From Gammaproteobacteria bacterium (GTDB taxonomy: Bacteria > Pseudomonadota > Gammaproteobacteria > SZUA-21): DNA of 13,819 nucleotides. The notes under the pieces were generated by a model. The model ran no database searches. It was not told the origin of the DNA and was given only the letters and a program-made list of their open reading frames with translations. A program made the translations under genes and the position numbers. Positions 7,058 to 13,745 of the stretch are shown in pieces. The stretch lies in assembly GCA_027021095.1 (NCBI GenBank), contig JALUUZ010000153.1:1-13819 (forward strand), given 5' to 3'. How positions within the stretch are numbered: position 1 is the first letter of the stretch; each line of letters opens with the position of its first letter.

Positions 7058-8218
7058 ATGAAATTGCGTCATACGATAATCGGGAACCTGCTGTTGGCGC
7101 TTGCTGGTCTTTTGCTGGCCACAGCAACAGCCACACAAGCCAAGGCAAAAAAAGAAGTCAAAAAAAGCCAGGTCCAATTCGTTTCCATGAAATTCTTTGA
7201 ATCCGGTGCCACGGCTCCTGCGGAGTCGGAACGGGAGTTCTCACTGAAGTTCTCGAAAAAAGACAGCCGGTATATCTTTGCGCAAATCAATATCAAAAAT
7301 TTGAAGAGATCCCAGCAGACTTTCAAGCTGCGGGCCGAATATTACCGGCCAAACGGCTCTTACATGGGCGGGCCGGAGAAAACATTCACCATTGCCAGCG
7401 ACACCAAGGCACGCAACTACCTCGTCGGCTGGGGCTGGCCGACATCCGGACATTGGAGCAAGGGCGCACACAAGGTCAAGCTCTATATCGACAACATGCT
7501 GGTAGGCACCAAGGAATTCAACGTCGTACCGATGCTCGCCAAGAAAAAACGCAAGAAGAAGACAGCACGATACGCGTACAACAAACCGGAATACGACGAC
7601 TTCACCGACCAGGAGGACACTGATTTCGTGCGTGGCGACCGGCTTCCACACCTGGTGAAGAAACAGAAATCACGGGCCGACACGGCGAAAAACAGCAAAC
7701 GGGAAAAACAAAAAGTCGTGGTCGCCAACGTCGGCAACCAGGTTGCCGTCACCCGCACCACGGACACCCATCCGGTCCGGCAATACCAGCATACCGAACA
7801 GGAAAACCGTGAGCACCAGAAGTTCCAGCCGGGTCAACGGCAGGCGTCGCTGACACAGCACCCCGCTCCGGCACAGGGCCGGCAGAAAAGCACGCGCAAC
7901 AACTTCCCTGTCCCCAAGCTCGTTGGGAAGATCAAGGGCAAGTTTTCGATGTGGCAGGTAGAGAACGATACAGCGCACCCGCTGTTTATACGCTACCAGG
8001 CCAAGGGGGGTAATGCCCGGTCACTGCAGGTGGCGCCGTACACGATTGAAAACATCTACCTGCGCGGCGGTAACTACCAGATCCACGGTTCACTGAATAA
8101 AAGCTCCGTGCGTGAATTTTCCAAAAACTACTACTTTACGACAGGAAGCAAATACCTGAGCCGTTTCGTGATTCGCAACAACCAGGCTCCCCGCCAGAAC
8201 GCACAGCAACTGCGTTAA
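7058..8218 (+). CDS. Secreted two-domain beta-rich protein of unknown function
   Basis: 386 residues from the ATG at 7058. This start is preferred over 7043 because GGAAGG lies seven bases before it and it begins a clean signal peptide (MKLRHTIIGNLLLALAGLLL, cleavage near residue 28). Three regions follow. Residues 35-157 look like an immunoglobulin-like beta-sandwich ending in WSKGAHKVKLYIDNMLVGTK and FNVV, a pattern common in exported bacterial proteins. Residues 160-285 form a low-complexity, highly charged linker rich in Lys, Arg, Gln and His. Residues 290-375 form a second beta domain (FSMWQVENDTAHPLFIRYQ, then VAPYTIENIYLRGGNYQIHG, then YYFTTGSKYLSRFVI). The gene has its own promoter and a strong downstream hairpin, so it is probably monocistronic. 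The basic linker could contact peptidoglycan, lipopolysaccharide or nucleic acid; this is inference only. Confidence 0.75.
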   Translation: MKLRHTIIGNLLLALAGLLLATATATQAKAKKEVKKSQVQFVSMKFFESGATAPAESEREFSLKFSKKDSRYIFAQINIKNLKRSQQTFKLRAEYYRPNGSYMGGPEKTFTIASDTKARNYLVGWGWPTSGHWSKGAHKVKLYIDNMLVGTKEFNVVPMLAKKKRKKKTARYAYNKPEYDDFTDQEDTDFVRGDRLPHLVKKQKSRADTAKNSKREKQKVVVANVGNQVAVTRTTDTHPVRQYQHTEQENREHQKFQPGQRQASLTQHPAPAQGRQKSTRNNFPVPKLVGKIKGKFSMWQVENDTAHPLFIRYQAKGGNARSLQVAPYTIENIYLRGGNYQIHGSLNKSSVREFSKNYYFTTGSKYLSRFVIRNNQAPRQNAQQLR

Positions 8219-8248
8219 CCCGCATCAGTAAATTACTATAATCCACTA

Positions 8249-8284
8249 TACTGAAGCAGCGCCGTACCCGGTGCTGCTTCAGTA
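8249..8284. terminator. Strong hairpin between the secreted protein and the lipoprotein genes
   Basis: TACTGAAGCAGC (8249-8260) pairs perfectly with GCTGCTTCAGTA (8273-8284). Inside it GCC/GGT extends the stem around a GTACCC loop, giving about 15 pairs including one G-U. No T-tract follows on the plus strand; the minus-strand side is AT-rich. It is best read as a transcription terminator or 3' mRNA stabiliser for the gene ending at 8218. Confidence 0.6.
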
Positions 8285-8373
8285 CGATCTGGTCTGCTGG
8301 GAATGGCAGTGCATACCGGAACAAAGCACAATTTAACCAAGTGATTTTCTGAATGTGAACTTTCTTTGCGCAT

Positions 8374-8395
8374 TGAATCACGATTCATGTATCAT
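8374..8395 (+). promoter_or_regulatory. Inverted repeat next to a -10 box, upstream of the PilNOP-like lipoprotein gene
   Basis: TGAATC (8374-8379) and GATTCA (8382-8387) form a perfect repeat with a two-base centre. It is followed immediately by TATCAT (8390-8395), a candidate -10. The -35 side is weak (TTGCGC at 18 bp). A compact palindrome in the promoter spacer is a typical operator position, so regulated expression is plausible. Confidence 0.35.
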
Positions 8396-8408
8396 AGGCA
8401 GATATCAA

Positions 8409-8420
8409 TCCTGATCAGGA
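8409..8420 (+). promoter_or_regulatory. Palindrome containing the Shine-Dalgarno of the lipoprotein gene
   Basis: TCCTGATCAGGA is a perfect 12 bp palindrome whose right half contains the ribosome-binding AGGA (8417-8420), six bases before the ATG at 8427. It supports that start. It could also pair with itself, weakly masking the site, or be a DNA-binding site. Confidence 0.4.
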
Positions 8421-8426
8421 CGTATC

Positions 8427-10181
8427 ATGAAATTGATCCAGCCGCCATTGCGCGCTTATCTTGTGGTGCCGGTTCTTGTGCTGCTGTCAGGCTGCATCTG
8501 GGTCAGCCAGAAGGAAATCGAGCAAAAAATCGTTGGCACCTGGGCTTGTGACAAGGGTGATATCGCCCGTTCCGGTATCACATTCTATCCAAACGGTAAA
8601 CTGAAAAGCTATATCGTCGGCGACCCCAAAGCCAGCAGAAAGCGCTTCCGCTTCAGCCACTATAACCGTGGACGCTACGATGTCGTACACAATGTGCTGG
8701 TCACACGTGTCAAGTACTACGCGGCCGATCCCGGTACCAAAGAAGCCACTGCACTGTTGCCAAAAAAGACCGTGCTCCGTAAATATGTCGTCAAACGGAT
8801 AGACCGGCAGAGCCTGTTCATGCAGAAAACCAACGATGGCAAGATAATACAGAATGTCCGCTGCGAACGGGCCTATGAAAGCAGGCTCGGACTCTATTTC
8901 CTGAACTTCATGCGTGGCTTCAAGGGCAGCCAATACACGGAGGACGACGATTACTCTCCGAAAGTGGCGGCATTGGTTCACCAACGCAAGCAACTGGACA
9001 ATGCCGTGCGCAGTATCAACGAGGCACACTACCATCGCGGCGAACTAGGCAAGCTGCTGCCCGTCATTGGTAAAGCCGCCTCCAGCGATATACTGGTCTC
9101 GACCATTATCGGCCAGCACCTGAACTACAATATTTCCGGAATCACCATCGTTAAGGATGCCGTTGAGCAGTTCGTCGCCCGGCTGGCCGAATCACCGCTG
9201 TTTTCCAGGGTCGACGTCGCCGAGACGCATTCATTCAATATCGTCGCTGAAAAAGAAGTGCTGGATAAAAAGCAGAAACTGTACGAGTTCCGAATCAGCC
9301 TGACACTGAAACCGCCCAGTGACGACACGAAAAGTATCGAACCAAAAGAGAATACCGAGCAGGCGCACCAACGTGCACTGCGCCAGGCGCGTGACCGGCT
9401 CGACGCACTGGCCGGCAAACTGGTCGCGCGCGAAACCGCCAGCACCGTGCTGAAGGAACTGGCAAAAGCCGGGGCAAAATCAGGCGTGGTGTTTCAGCGA
9501 TTCTCGCCGCTGGCGGAACAGACGCGCCATACCGGCGTCCCGATCATCCCGGTCAAAGTCAAACTCAAGGGAAGCTATTTCCAGATCGCAGATTTTCTGG
9601 CACGCTTTGCCCGCCAGGCAAAACTGACCAACTTCTATGGGATACAACTGGAACCGGGCACTCAGCTCAAACAGAAAACCCTGGTCCTGAGCGGGACCAT
9701 CAACTTCTACTTTCACCCGGAAACCTCCCGCGAGTTCGACCTGCGCCGCTATGCCGACTCATTTCCACAGCTGCACAAACGCTACCCGGCCGTCGCTGGA
9801 CTGGAGCAGGGCTATACCGACCCGTTCAACAACACCACGTTGAGCCACTACCAGGGCAGCAAAACGCCCAACCGCACTGCACAAACACCCCCACCCAAAG
9901 ACTCTGCACAACAAGTACACATAAGCTGCCAAGACCAACAGCCGGTCAGCCTTGACCGGATTCGCTATCTTGGTATGCTGAGGCGCCATGACGGCAACAG
10001 CGCGCTGATCCGCACCCAAGCGGGTGAGCCGAAAAAATACAGGGAGGGTCACTGTGTTGGCCGCCAGATCGAGTTACTCAAAATTACGCGATCGAAAATT
10101 ATACTCAAGCAGGGGATACGCAACCGCGATGGCAGCTGGAGCACCAGGAAAGTCACAAAAAATCTCGGCGGTTTTCAGTAA
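8427..10181 (+). CDS. Lipoprotein with fused PilN-, PilO- and PilP-like domains
   Basis: 584 residues. A lipoprotein signal ends in the lipobox LLSGC, with Cys23 as the lipidated residue; Ile at +2 favours outer-membrane sorting by the Lol rule. Residues 31-147 resemble a lipocalin-like barrel (IVGTWACDKG, then FYPNGKLKSY). Residues about 200-296 match the periplasmic PilN domain: ISGITIVKDAVEQFVARLAE, then SPLFSRVDVAE and YEFRISLTLK. Residues about 325-430 match PilO: a helix, FQRFSPLAEQ, VPIIPVKVKLKGSYFQIADF, then LVLSGTINFYF. A linker with the PilP-like YTDPF (463-467) leads to a PilP-like beta domain at 507-580 (SLDRIRYLGMLRRHDGNSAL, then EGHCVGRQIELLKI and DGSWSTRKVTKNL). In type IV pili these are three proteins that align the inner-membrane motor with the secretin. 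Here they are one chain in operon order, without the PilN and PilO transmembrane helices. Domain calls rest on pattern reading, so exact borders are approximate. Confidence 0.8.
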   Translation: MKLIQPPLRAYLVVPVLVLLSGCIWVSQKEIEQKIVGTWACDKGDIARSGITFYPNGKLKSYIVGDPKASRKRFRFSHYNRGRYDVVHNVLVTRVKYYAADPGTKEATALLPKKTVLRKYVVKRIDRQSLFMQKTNDGKIIQNVRCERAYESRLGLYFLNFMRGFKGSQYTEDDDYSPKVAALVHQRKQLDNAVRSINEAHYHRGELGKLLPVIGKAASSDILVSTIIGQHLNYNISGITIVKDAVEQFVARLAESPLFSRVDVAETHSFNIVAEKEVLDKKQKLYEFRISLTLKPPSDDTKSIEPKENTEQAHQRALRQARDRLDALAGKLVARETASTVLKELAKAGAKSGVVFQRFSPLAEQTRHTGVPIIPVKVKLKGSYFQIADFLARFARQAKLTNFYGIQLEPGTQLKQKTLVLSGTINFYFHPETSREFDLRRYADSFPQLHKRYPAVAGLEQGYTDPFNNTTLSHYQGSKTPNRTAQTPPPKDSAQQVHISCQDQQPVSLDRIRYLGMLRRHDGNSALIRTQAGEPKKYREGHCVGRQIELLKITRSKIILKQGIRNRDGSWSTRKVTKNLGGFQ

Positions 10182-10200
10182 CCTCTGTTTTATTTTTATT

Positions 10201-10247
10201 CCATCAACGATCCTGGCAAGAAGGGTTGATGGCGTGTTTGATTTTTT
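10201..10247 (+). terminator. Candidate terminator after the PilNOP-like gene
   Basis: CCATCAAC (10201-10208) pairs perfectly with GTTGATGG (10225-10232), with a further CCT/AGG inside. Six T (10242-10247) follow ten bases after the stem, which is farther than ideal. It lies 19 bp after the stop and separates this gene from the SUKH-like gene. Confidence 0.4.
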
Positions 10248-10268
10248 CACCTAGAGGAACATGCGAAT

Positions 10269-11000
10269 ATGAACTATATCGAGTCGCTGGAGCAACAAGG
10301 CGCAAAAGTACCGGAATGCTACAAAGAATTCCGTAACAGCGAAGAGTTCGATGACTACGACGGCCTGGTCTATCCCGGGCTGGACAAAGAAGCCTACACG
10401 GAAACCACGGAGCTGCACTTCGACTGGGACGATTACATGCTGGAGGAACTGTACGACCAGGACATCGGTGAGCTGATTCCGATCGCAATACTCCATGATG
10501 TCGAAGTGATCGATGATGCCTACCTGGCCGTCCGCGCCAACGATGAAAATTGTGAAGTCCTGTTGTGCGAAACGGACGAGGAAACCGGCGAGGTCGAAGT
10601 CACGGTGATTGCTGAGTCCCTGGAGGCATTTGCCGATTCACTGCAGTATCCCGAAGAAAACTATGTCAGCTACCTCGAGAACAAATTCAATACAGCGCTG
10701 CCGCAATGCTATAAATCGTTCATTCAGTCCGAGGAATACCTGCCTTATAACGGCGAATTGAAATTCAACGATACCAGTGTTTTCTTCGACGAATTCCCAA
10801 ACCTGCAATGGGCCGCTGAACACTTCAACCAGGACAAACTCGAATGGCTGCCGATCGCCTCGCTGGGCGAAGACAGCAGCGAATACAACGACGCCATCGC
10901 AATCAAAATGGGTGAAGACGACTGCCCGGTCTATTTCATCAGCGAAGACGAAACGCAACAGCTGTCAAGTTCGCTGACCGGCTTCCTGCAGCAGACTTGA
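10269..11000 (+). CDS. Acidic protein with two tandem SUKH (SMI1/KNR4)-like domains
   Basis: 243 residues, very rich in Asp and Glu, no signal peptide, cytosolic. The protein is an internal duplication. Residues 1-126 and 130-243 each begin with a short helix and a P-x-CYK-x-F signature (VPECYKEFRNSEEF at 14-27; LPQCYKSFIQSEEY at 144-157), and each continues to an IPIA or LPIA strand followed by an Asp-rich turn (LIPIAIL at 69-75; WLPIASL at 193-199). This pattern fits the SMI1/KNR4 or SUKH fold, used by many bacteria as immunity proteins against contact-dependent or polymorphic toxins. GAGGA lies about 11 bases before the ATG. The ankyrin gene starts 16 bp after the stop, so both are probably one operon. 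No toxin gene is visible nearby. An alternative is a SUKH protein in housekeeping regulation. Confidence 0.6.
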   Translation: MNYIESLEQQGAKVPECYKEFRNSEEFDDYDGLVYPGLDKEAYTETTELHFDWDDYMLEELYDQDIGELIPIAILHDVEVIDDAYLAVRANDENCEVLLCETDEETGEVEVTVIAESLEAFADSLQYPEENYVSYLENKFNTALPQCYKSFIQSEEYLPYNGELKFNDTSVFFDEFPNLQWAAEHFNQDKLEWLPIASLGEDSSEYNDAIAIKMGEDDCPVYFISEDETQQLSSSLTGFLQQT

Positions 11001-11016
11001 GCTTGGTAGCACAGGC

Positions 11017-12393
11017 ATGCGGCGACTGGCAGTTTTTTTTCGTCCTACCGCGGTCAAACTGCTGGTTTTTGCATTGCTGGCCACGTTTTTTCTAACCGAC
11101 AGCGCTGTCTTCGTTCCTGCCCAGGAAACACAGCGCTGCCCGCTCAGTACACCTGCCGGAAAGCAAACAGGCTACCCTTTCCGCTATTATACCCACCAGC
11201 ACCTGCGTCCGGCACAGTTTTCGCCAAAACACCTGGCATTCAACCTCGCAATCGCCTACCTGCTGGCCTGCCTGCTTACAGGGCTGGGGTCAGCCGTCAT
11301 CGATACAATACAAAAAAAACAGCCCAAAGTGGCTGTATTGCTGGGCAGCCTGGTACTGAATGCGATACTGGCCGTGTTCGTCTCACTCAGCCTGTTGGGT
11401 GAAAACTGGCTGATCCAGGCACTGCAGTCCCAGCACAGCCGCAGCGCAAAACTACTTCTGGCACTCGGTGTCCCTGCCGACAGCCACAACGAGACAGGCA
11501 GCACCTTTGCGTTATGGGAAGCGGTCAAAAAACGCAACCTGGAACTGGTCAGGCTGCTGCTCGATGCCGGAGCAACGGTCAACGCGAGAAACATACACGG
11601 CATGACTGCGTTGCACCTGGCGGTACAACTCAACCAACAAAAGATAGCACACTACCTGCTGCAGCACGGTGCCGACCCGACACTTGCCGGCAAAGACGGC
11701 AGAACGGCACTGCACTTCGCGTGCAGTGCCGGCAGCGTCACCCTGCTTCTGAAACACGGCGCCGACCCCAGGCTGAAAGATCGCAGCGGGAGAAACGCGG
11801 CAGCCTATATCAACAACCGCACGGCATTGCTGAAGATCCAGGCTTACCTGGCCGCCCATCCTGACAACAGGCCGCAGCAGGGCCGCCAGACACAAAACTC
11901 CGCGTCCGCCAAACCGCCGGCAAAGAATACAACGCAAGACACTATCCATAAAACCACGCCACCCGCCGTGTCCAGGCCGGTACCGCTCAAAACACCAACC
12001 AGCAGGATTGACTGCAGTACCTCCGTCGGTGGCAGCTTTGTCAGTCACGGCAAAACCTACCAGATTACGACCGACAAACAAGGCACGATCACCGTTTACC
12101 AAGGCGCCAGTGGCTTTGTGTTCGCAAACTGTAATAAACCGGGCTATTATCACCTGGTCCTCGAAGGTCAAAACGGCTTTCGCAAGACCTATACCAACCT
12201 GGTCAACACCGATGACAAACAGGCCCCGCTCGTTTTCGCAAACAAACAGGAACTGGTTTTACAGTTTCCCATGCAGGCAGGCAAAGGCAAACTCCATTGG
12301 TATTTCTCAGACAGCAAAACCACTGCACTGATCGAGGCGATCAACCGGAACCAGGTTTCGCTGATCAGAGTCAGCCCGTTGTCGGTCAAATAA
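11017..12393 (+). CDS. Membrane-anchored ankyrin repeat protein
   Basis: 458 residues. Three hydrophobic segments lie at about 13-29, 70-92 and 104-126, with a short Cys-containing loop (36-65) between the first two. Ankyrin repeats follow at about 160-280: LELVRLLLDAGATVNARNIH, then GMTALHLAVQLNQQKIAHYL, then GRTALHFACSAGS and LLLKHGADPRLKDRSG. A Pro/Thr/Gln-rich linker (281-328) leads to a C-terminal beta-rich domain (330-458, starting IDCSTSVGGSFVSHGKTYQI) with Cys333 and Cys372. Ankyrin repeats bind other proteins. The start is 16 bp after the SUKH-like gene, which suggests co-transcription; the Shine-Dalgarno is weak. Which side of the membrane the repeats face cannot be settled: the Cys pair favours a periplasmic C-terminus. 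Function unknown. Confidence 0.8.
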   Translation: MRRLAVFFRPTAVKLLVFALLATFFLTDSAVFVPAQETQRCPLSTPAGKQTGYPFRYYTHQHLRPAQFSPKHLAFNLAIAYLLACLLTGLGSAVIDTIQKKQPKVAVLLGSLVLNAILAVFVSLSLLGENWLIQALQSQHSRSAKLLLALGVPADSHNETGSTFALWEAVKKRNLELVRLLLDAGATVNARNIHGMTALHLAVQLNQQKIAHYLLQHGADPTLAGKDGRTALHFACSAGSVTLLLKHGADPRLKDRSGRNAAAYINNRTALLKIQAYLAAHPDNRPQQGRQTQNSASAKPPAKNTTQDTIHKTTPPAVSRPVPLKTPTSRIDCSTSVGGSFVSHGKTYQITTDKQGTITVYQGASGFVFANCNKPGYYHLVLEGQNGFRKTYTNLVNTDDKQAPLVFANKQELVLQFPMQAGKGKLHWYFSDSKTTALIEAINRNQVSLIRVSPLSVK

Positions 12394-12397
12394 GAAT

Positions 12398-12459
12398 GGT
12401 GCGTACGGCGCGTCTTTTGGGGTATGATATTGCTTTACCGCAAACCCTTTGGCGAGTGT
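12398..12459. repeat. Decayed partial unit of the 187 bp tandem repeat
   Basis: This stretch starts with GGTGCGTACGGCGC and continues with TTTTGGGG, an AT-rich piece, a TTTACCGCAAACCCTTTGG piece and GTGT. The order is the same as at the start of the two intact units that follow, but with substitutions and a loss of about 125 bp. It begins five bases after the stop codon of the ankyrin gene. Confidence 0.55.
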
Positions 12460-12646
12460 GGTGCGTATAACGCACCCTACTTTGGGGCGTGACATTTACT
12501 TGTTGTAAAGCCTTTGGTGTGCTTCGCACACCGTCACGATGGGGCGGGGTACATCATATACACCAACACCACGACAAAATCGTATCGCATTACGTGGCTA
12601 TTCTTCCACACATAATTCTTCCATACCAAATTATTGCCCATACATT
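12460..12646. repeat. 187 bp tandem repeat, unit 1
   Basis: The unit begins with the palindrome GGTGCGT-ATA-ACGCACC (12460-12476) followed by CTAC. It contains a second perfect hairpin GGTGTGC-TTC-GCACACC (12516-12532), enclosed by CGTGAC (12488-12493) and GTCACG (12533-12538), so the middle can fold as a nested structure. It ends with ATACATT. The first 119 bp matches unit 2 with one visible mismatch; the last 68 bp is clearly diverged. Short open frames that run through the units (for example from 12489) only reflect the repeat and are not called as genes. The 513 bp between the flanking genes holds nothing else convincing. Confidence 0.9.
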
Positions 12647-12832
12647 GGTGCGTATAACGCACCCTACTTTGGGGCGTGACATTTTCTTGTTGTAAAGCCT
12701 TTGGTGTGCTTCGCACACCGTCACGATGGGGCGGGGTACATCATATACACCAACACCACGACAAATTGAACCGCATCACGTGGCGATCCTTCTACACACG
12801 ACTCTTCCATGCCACGTTATTGTCGATACATT
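12647..12832. repeat. 186 bp tandem repeat, unit 2
   Basis: Second copy of the unit, starting with the same GGTGCGT-ATA-ACGCACC palindrome and carrying the same internal hairpin (12703-12719). It ends in ATACATT and is followed by GGTGCACC, the beginning of a third, lost unit. The near-identical 119 bp is 12647-12765; the tail 12766-12832 differs from unit 1 at many places. Confidence 0.9.
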
Positions 12833-12867
12833 GGTGCACCTGTCCGGCATCTCTGCTTATTCTTGTC

Positions 12868-12873
12868 TATACT
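12868..12873 (+). promoter_or_regulatory. Possible -10 box for the small lipoprotein gene
   Basis: TATACT matches the -10 consensus at five of six positions and is 33 bp before the ATG at 12907. No convincing -35 is present at the right distance. It lies just past the tandem repeats, so the repeats may be part of this gene's upstream region. Confidence 0.3.
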
Positions 12874-12906
12874 CAACCAATATCGGCGGGCTGGCACTGA
12901 ATCAAT

Positions 12907-13479
12907 ATGCGAATTTCCATAATCTTATTCCTTCTATTAGTGCTGTACGGCTGCAGCGGCCGGCAGGACACCGGGCTGAAGGCACCGGCTAAGCCGCGGC
13001 AACTCGGTGCCGTGATTTTCAATGCCCTGAAAACCGGCGACTTCACTAAAGCTTCTCCCTACTTCATCAATGCAGCGGACATCGACTTTTTTTTTGCACG
13101 AAAACTCAAGAAACTGTCTAAAAACAGGCCACGCAATGAAAAACAGATTGCGCAAACGGAAAAAAACCGGCGAAACGCCACAAAAGCGTTTCCATCCCTG
13201 CGCAGACAGAGGCTGCAACTGACCAACAAAGGCTTCAATGACCTCAGGGCAAAGCTGGCCAAAGAGGGCCTGTCCTGGAAACAGGCTCGCTATACCGGGA
13301 TGCACATGGAGAATACACATTACAAGTACGGTATTCCCTATGCGGACCTGCTGATCACCATCACCACGCAAGGCAACAACTTTGTAGTCAGAATACCAGC
13401 CTGTGCCAGGTTCGAACGCGGCTGGATCTTTTCCGAAATACCACGCTGGGAAGGCAAAGCGAAAAACCGGACAAAGTAA
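12907..13479 (+). CDS. Small lipoprotein of unknown function
   Basis: 190 residues. The N-terminus MRISIILFLLLVLYGC is a lipoprotein signal with Cys16 as the lipidated residue and Ser at +2, so outer-membrane placement is likely. The mature part starts with a short linker, then VIFNALKTGDFTKASPYFIN (about 36-55), a highly basic helical stretch (64-125, many Lys, Arg, Asn, Gln) and a beta-rich end with YGIPYADLLITIT and RFERGWIFSEIPRWEG. The order 'gene product expressed per gap, GDF-x-KA helix, strands, GW-x-F near the end' is reminiscent of NTF2-like lipoproteins, but this is a weak resemblance. The coding sequence contains a run of nine T (13087-13095) encoding FFF. No Shine-Dalgarno is obvious. 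It sits between the two repeat regions. Confidence 0.75.
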   Translation: MRISIILFLLLVLYGCSGRQDTGLKAPAKPRQLGAVIFNALKTGDFTKASPYFINAADIDFFFARKLKKLSKNRPRNEKQIAQTEKNRRNATKAFPSLRRQRLQLTNKGFNDLRAKLAKEGLSWKQARYTGMHMENTHYKYGIPYADLLITITTQGNNFVVRIPACARFERGWIFSEIPRWEGKAKNRTK

Positions 13480-13553
13480 CGCGCAACAAAGGCAGGGTGT
13501 AAAAGCCTCTTCGCGTGATGCGATGCGATTCAAAACACTGGAAATCGCTTGGA

Positions 13554-13647
13554 GCCTGAATCCCGCGGTCCGGAAGTTTTTTCTGCAACATTGCCTCGCT
13601 CAGAGGTGGCGCAGAAAAAAGCTTGCGGACCGCGGGACCATTCAGGC
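13554..13647. repeat. Long hairpin repeat element, copy 1
   Basis: The arms pair in four blocks: GCCTGAAT (13554-13561) with ATTCAGGC (13640-13647); CCCGCGGTCCG (13562-13572) with CGGACCGCGGG (13626-13636); AAG with CTT; and TTTTTTCTGC (13577-13586) with GCAGAAAAAA (13611-13620). The only irregularities are a three-base bulge (13637-13639), one mismatch and a single-base bulge. The top has its own small hairpin, GCCTC (13593-13597) with GAGGT (13603-13607). Homology with copy 2 extends about 20 bp upstream of the arm (ATCGCTTGGA and before). No transposase, target duplication or attC core site was recognised. Confidence 0.9.
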
Positions 13648-13694
13648 GGTGGTTGCTAGAATCACGACCTGTCAAAGCAAACCACACGGAAAGT

Positions 13695-13711
13695 GGTGCG
13701 TACAACGCACC
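13695..13711. repeat. Isolated copy of the array palindrome between the hairpin elements
   Basis: GGTGCGTACAACGCACC, followed by CTAC, differs from the palindrome that starts each 187 bp unit by one base in the centre. It is followed by AGGTGTAAAGC, which resembles the TTGTAAAGC found farther along those units, so it looks like a shortened version of the same repeat. Confidence 0.7.
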
Positions 13712-13745
13712 CTACCAGGTGTAAAGCACTCGGGGATCGCTTGGA

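Noticed and set aside
12460..12832. CRISPR array
   Set aside because: Units are 186-187 bp with only two intact copies and no short repeat-spacer pattern or cas genes.
12489..12900. Two similar small open frames (from 12489 and 12676) in the tandem repeats
   Set aside because: Their similarity is only that of the DNA repeat; the C-terminal halves diverge with the DNA and neither has a ribosome-binding site.
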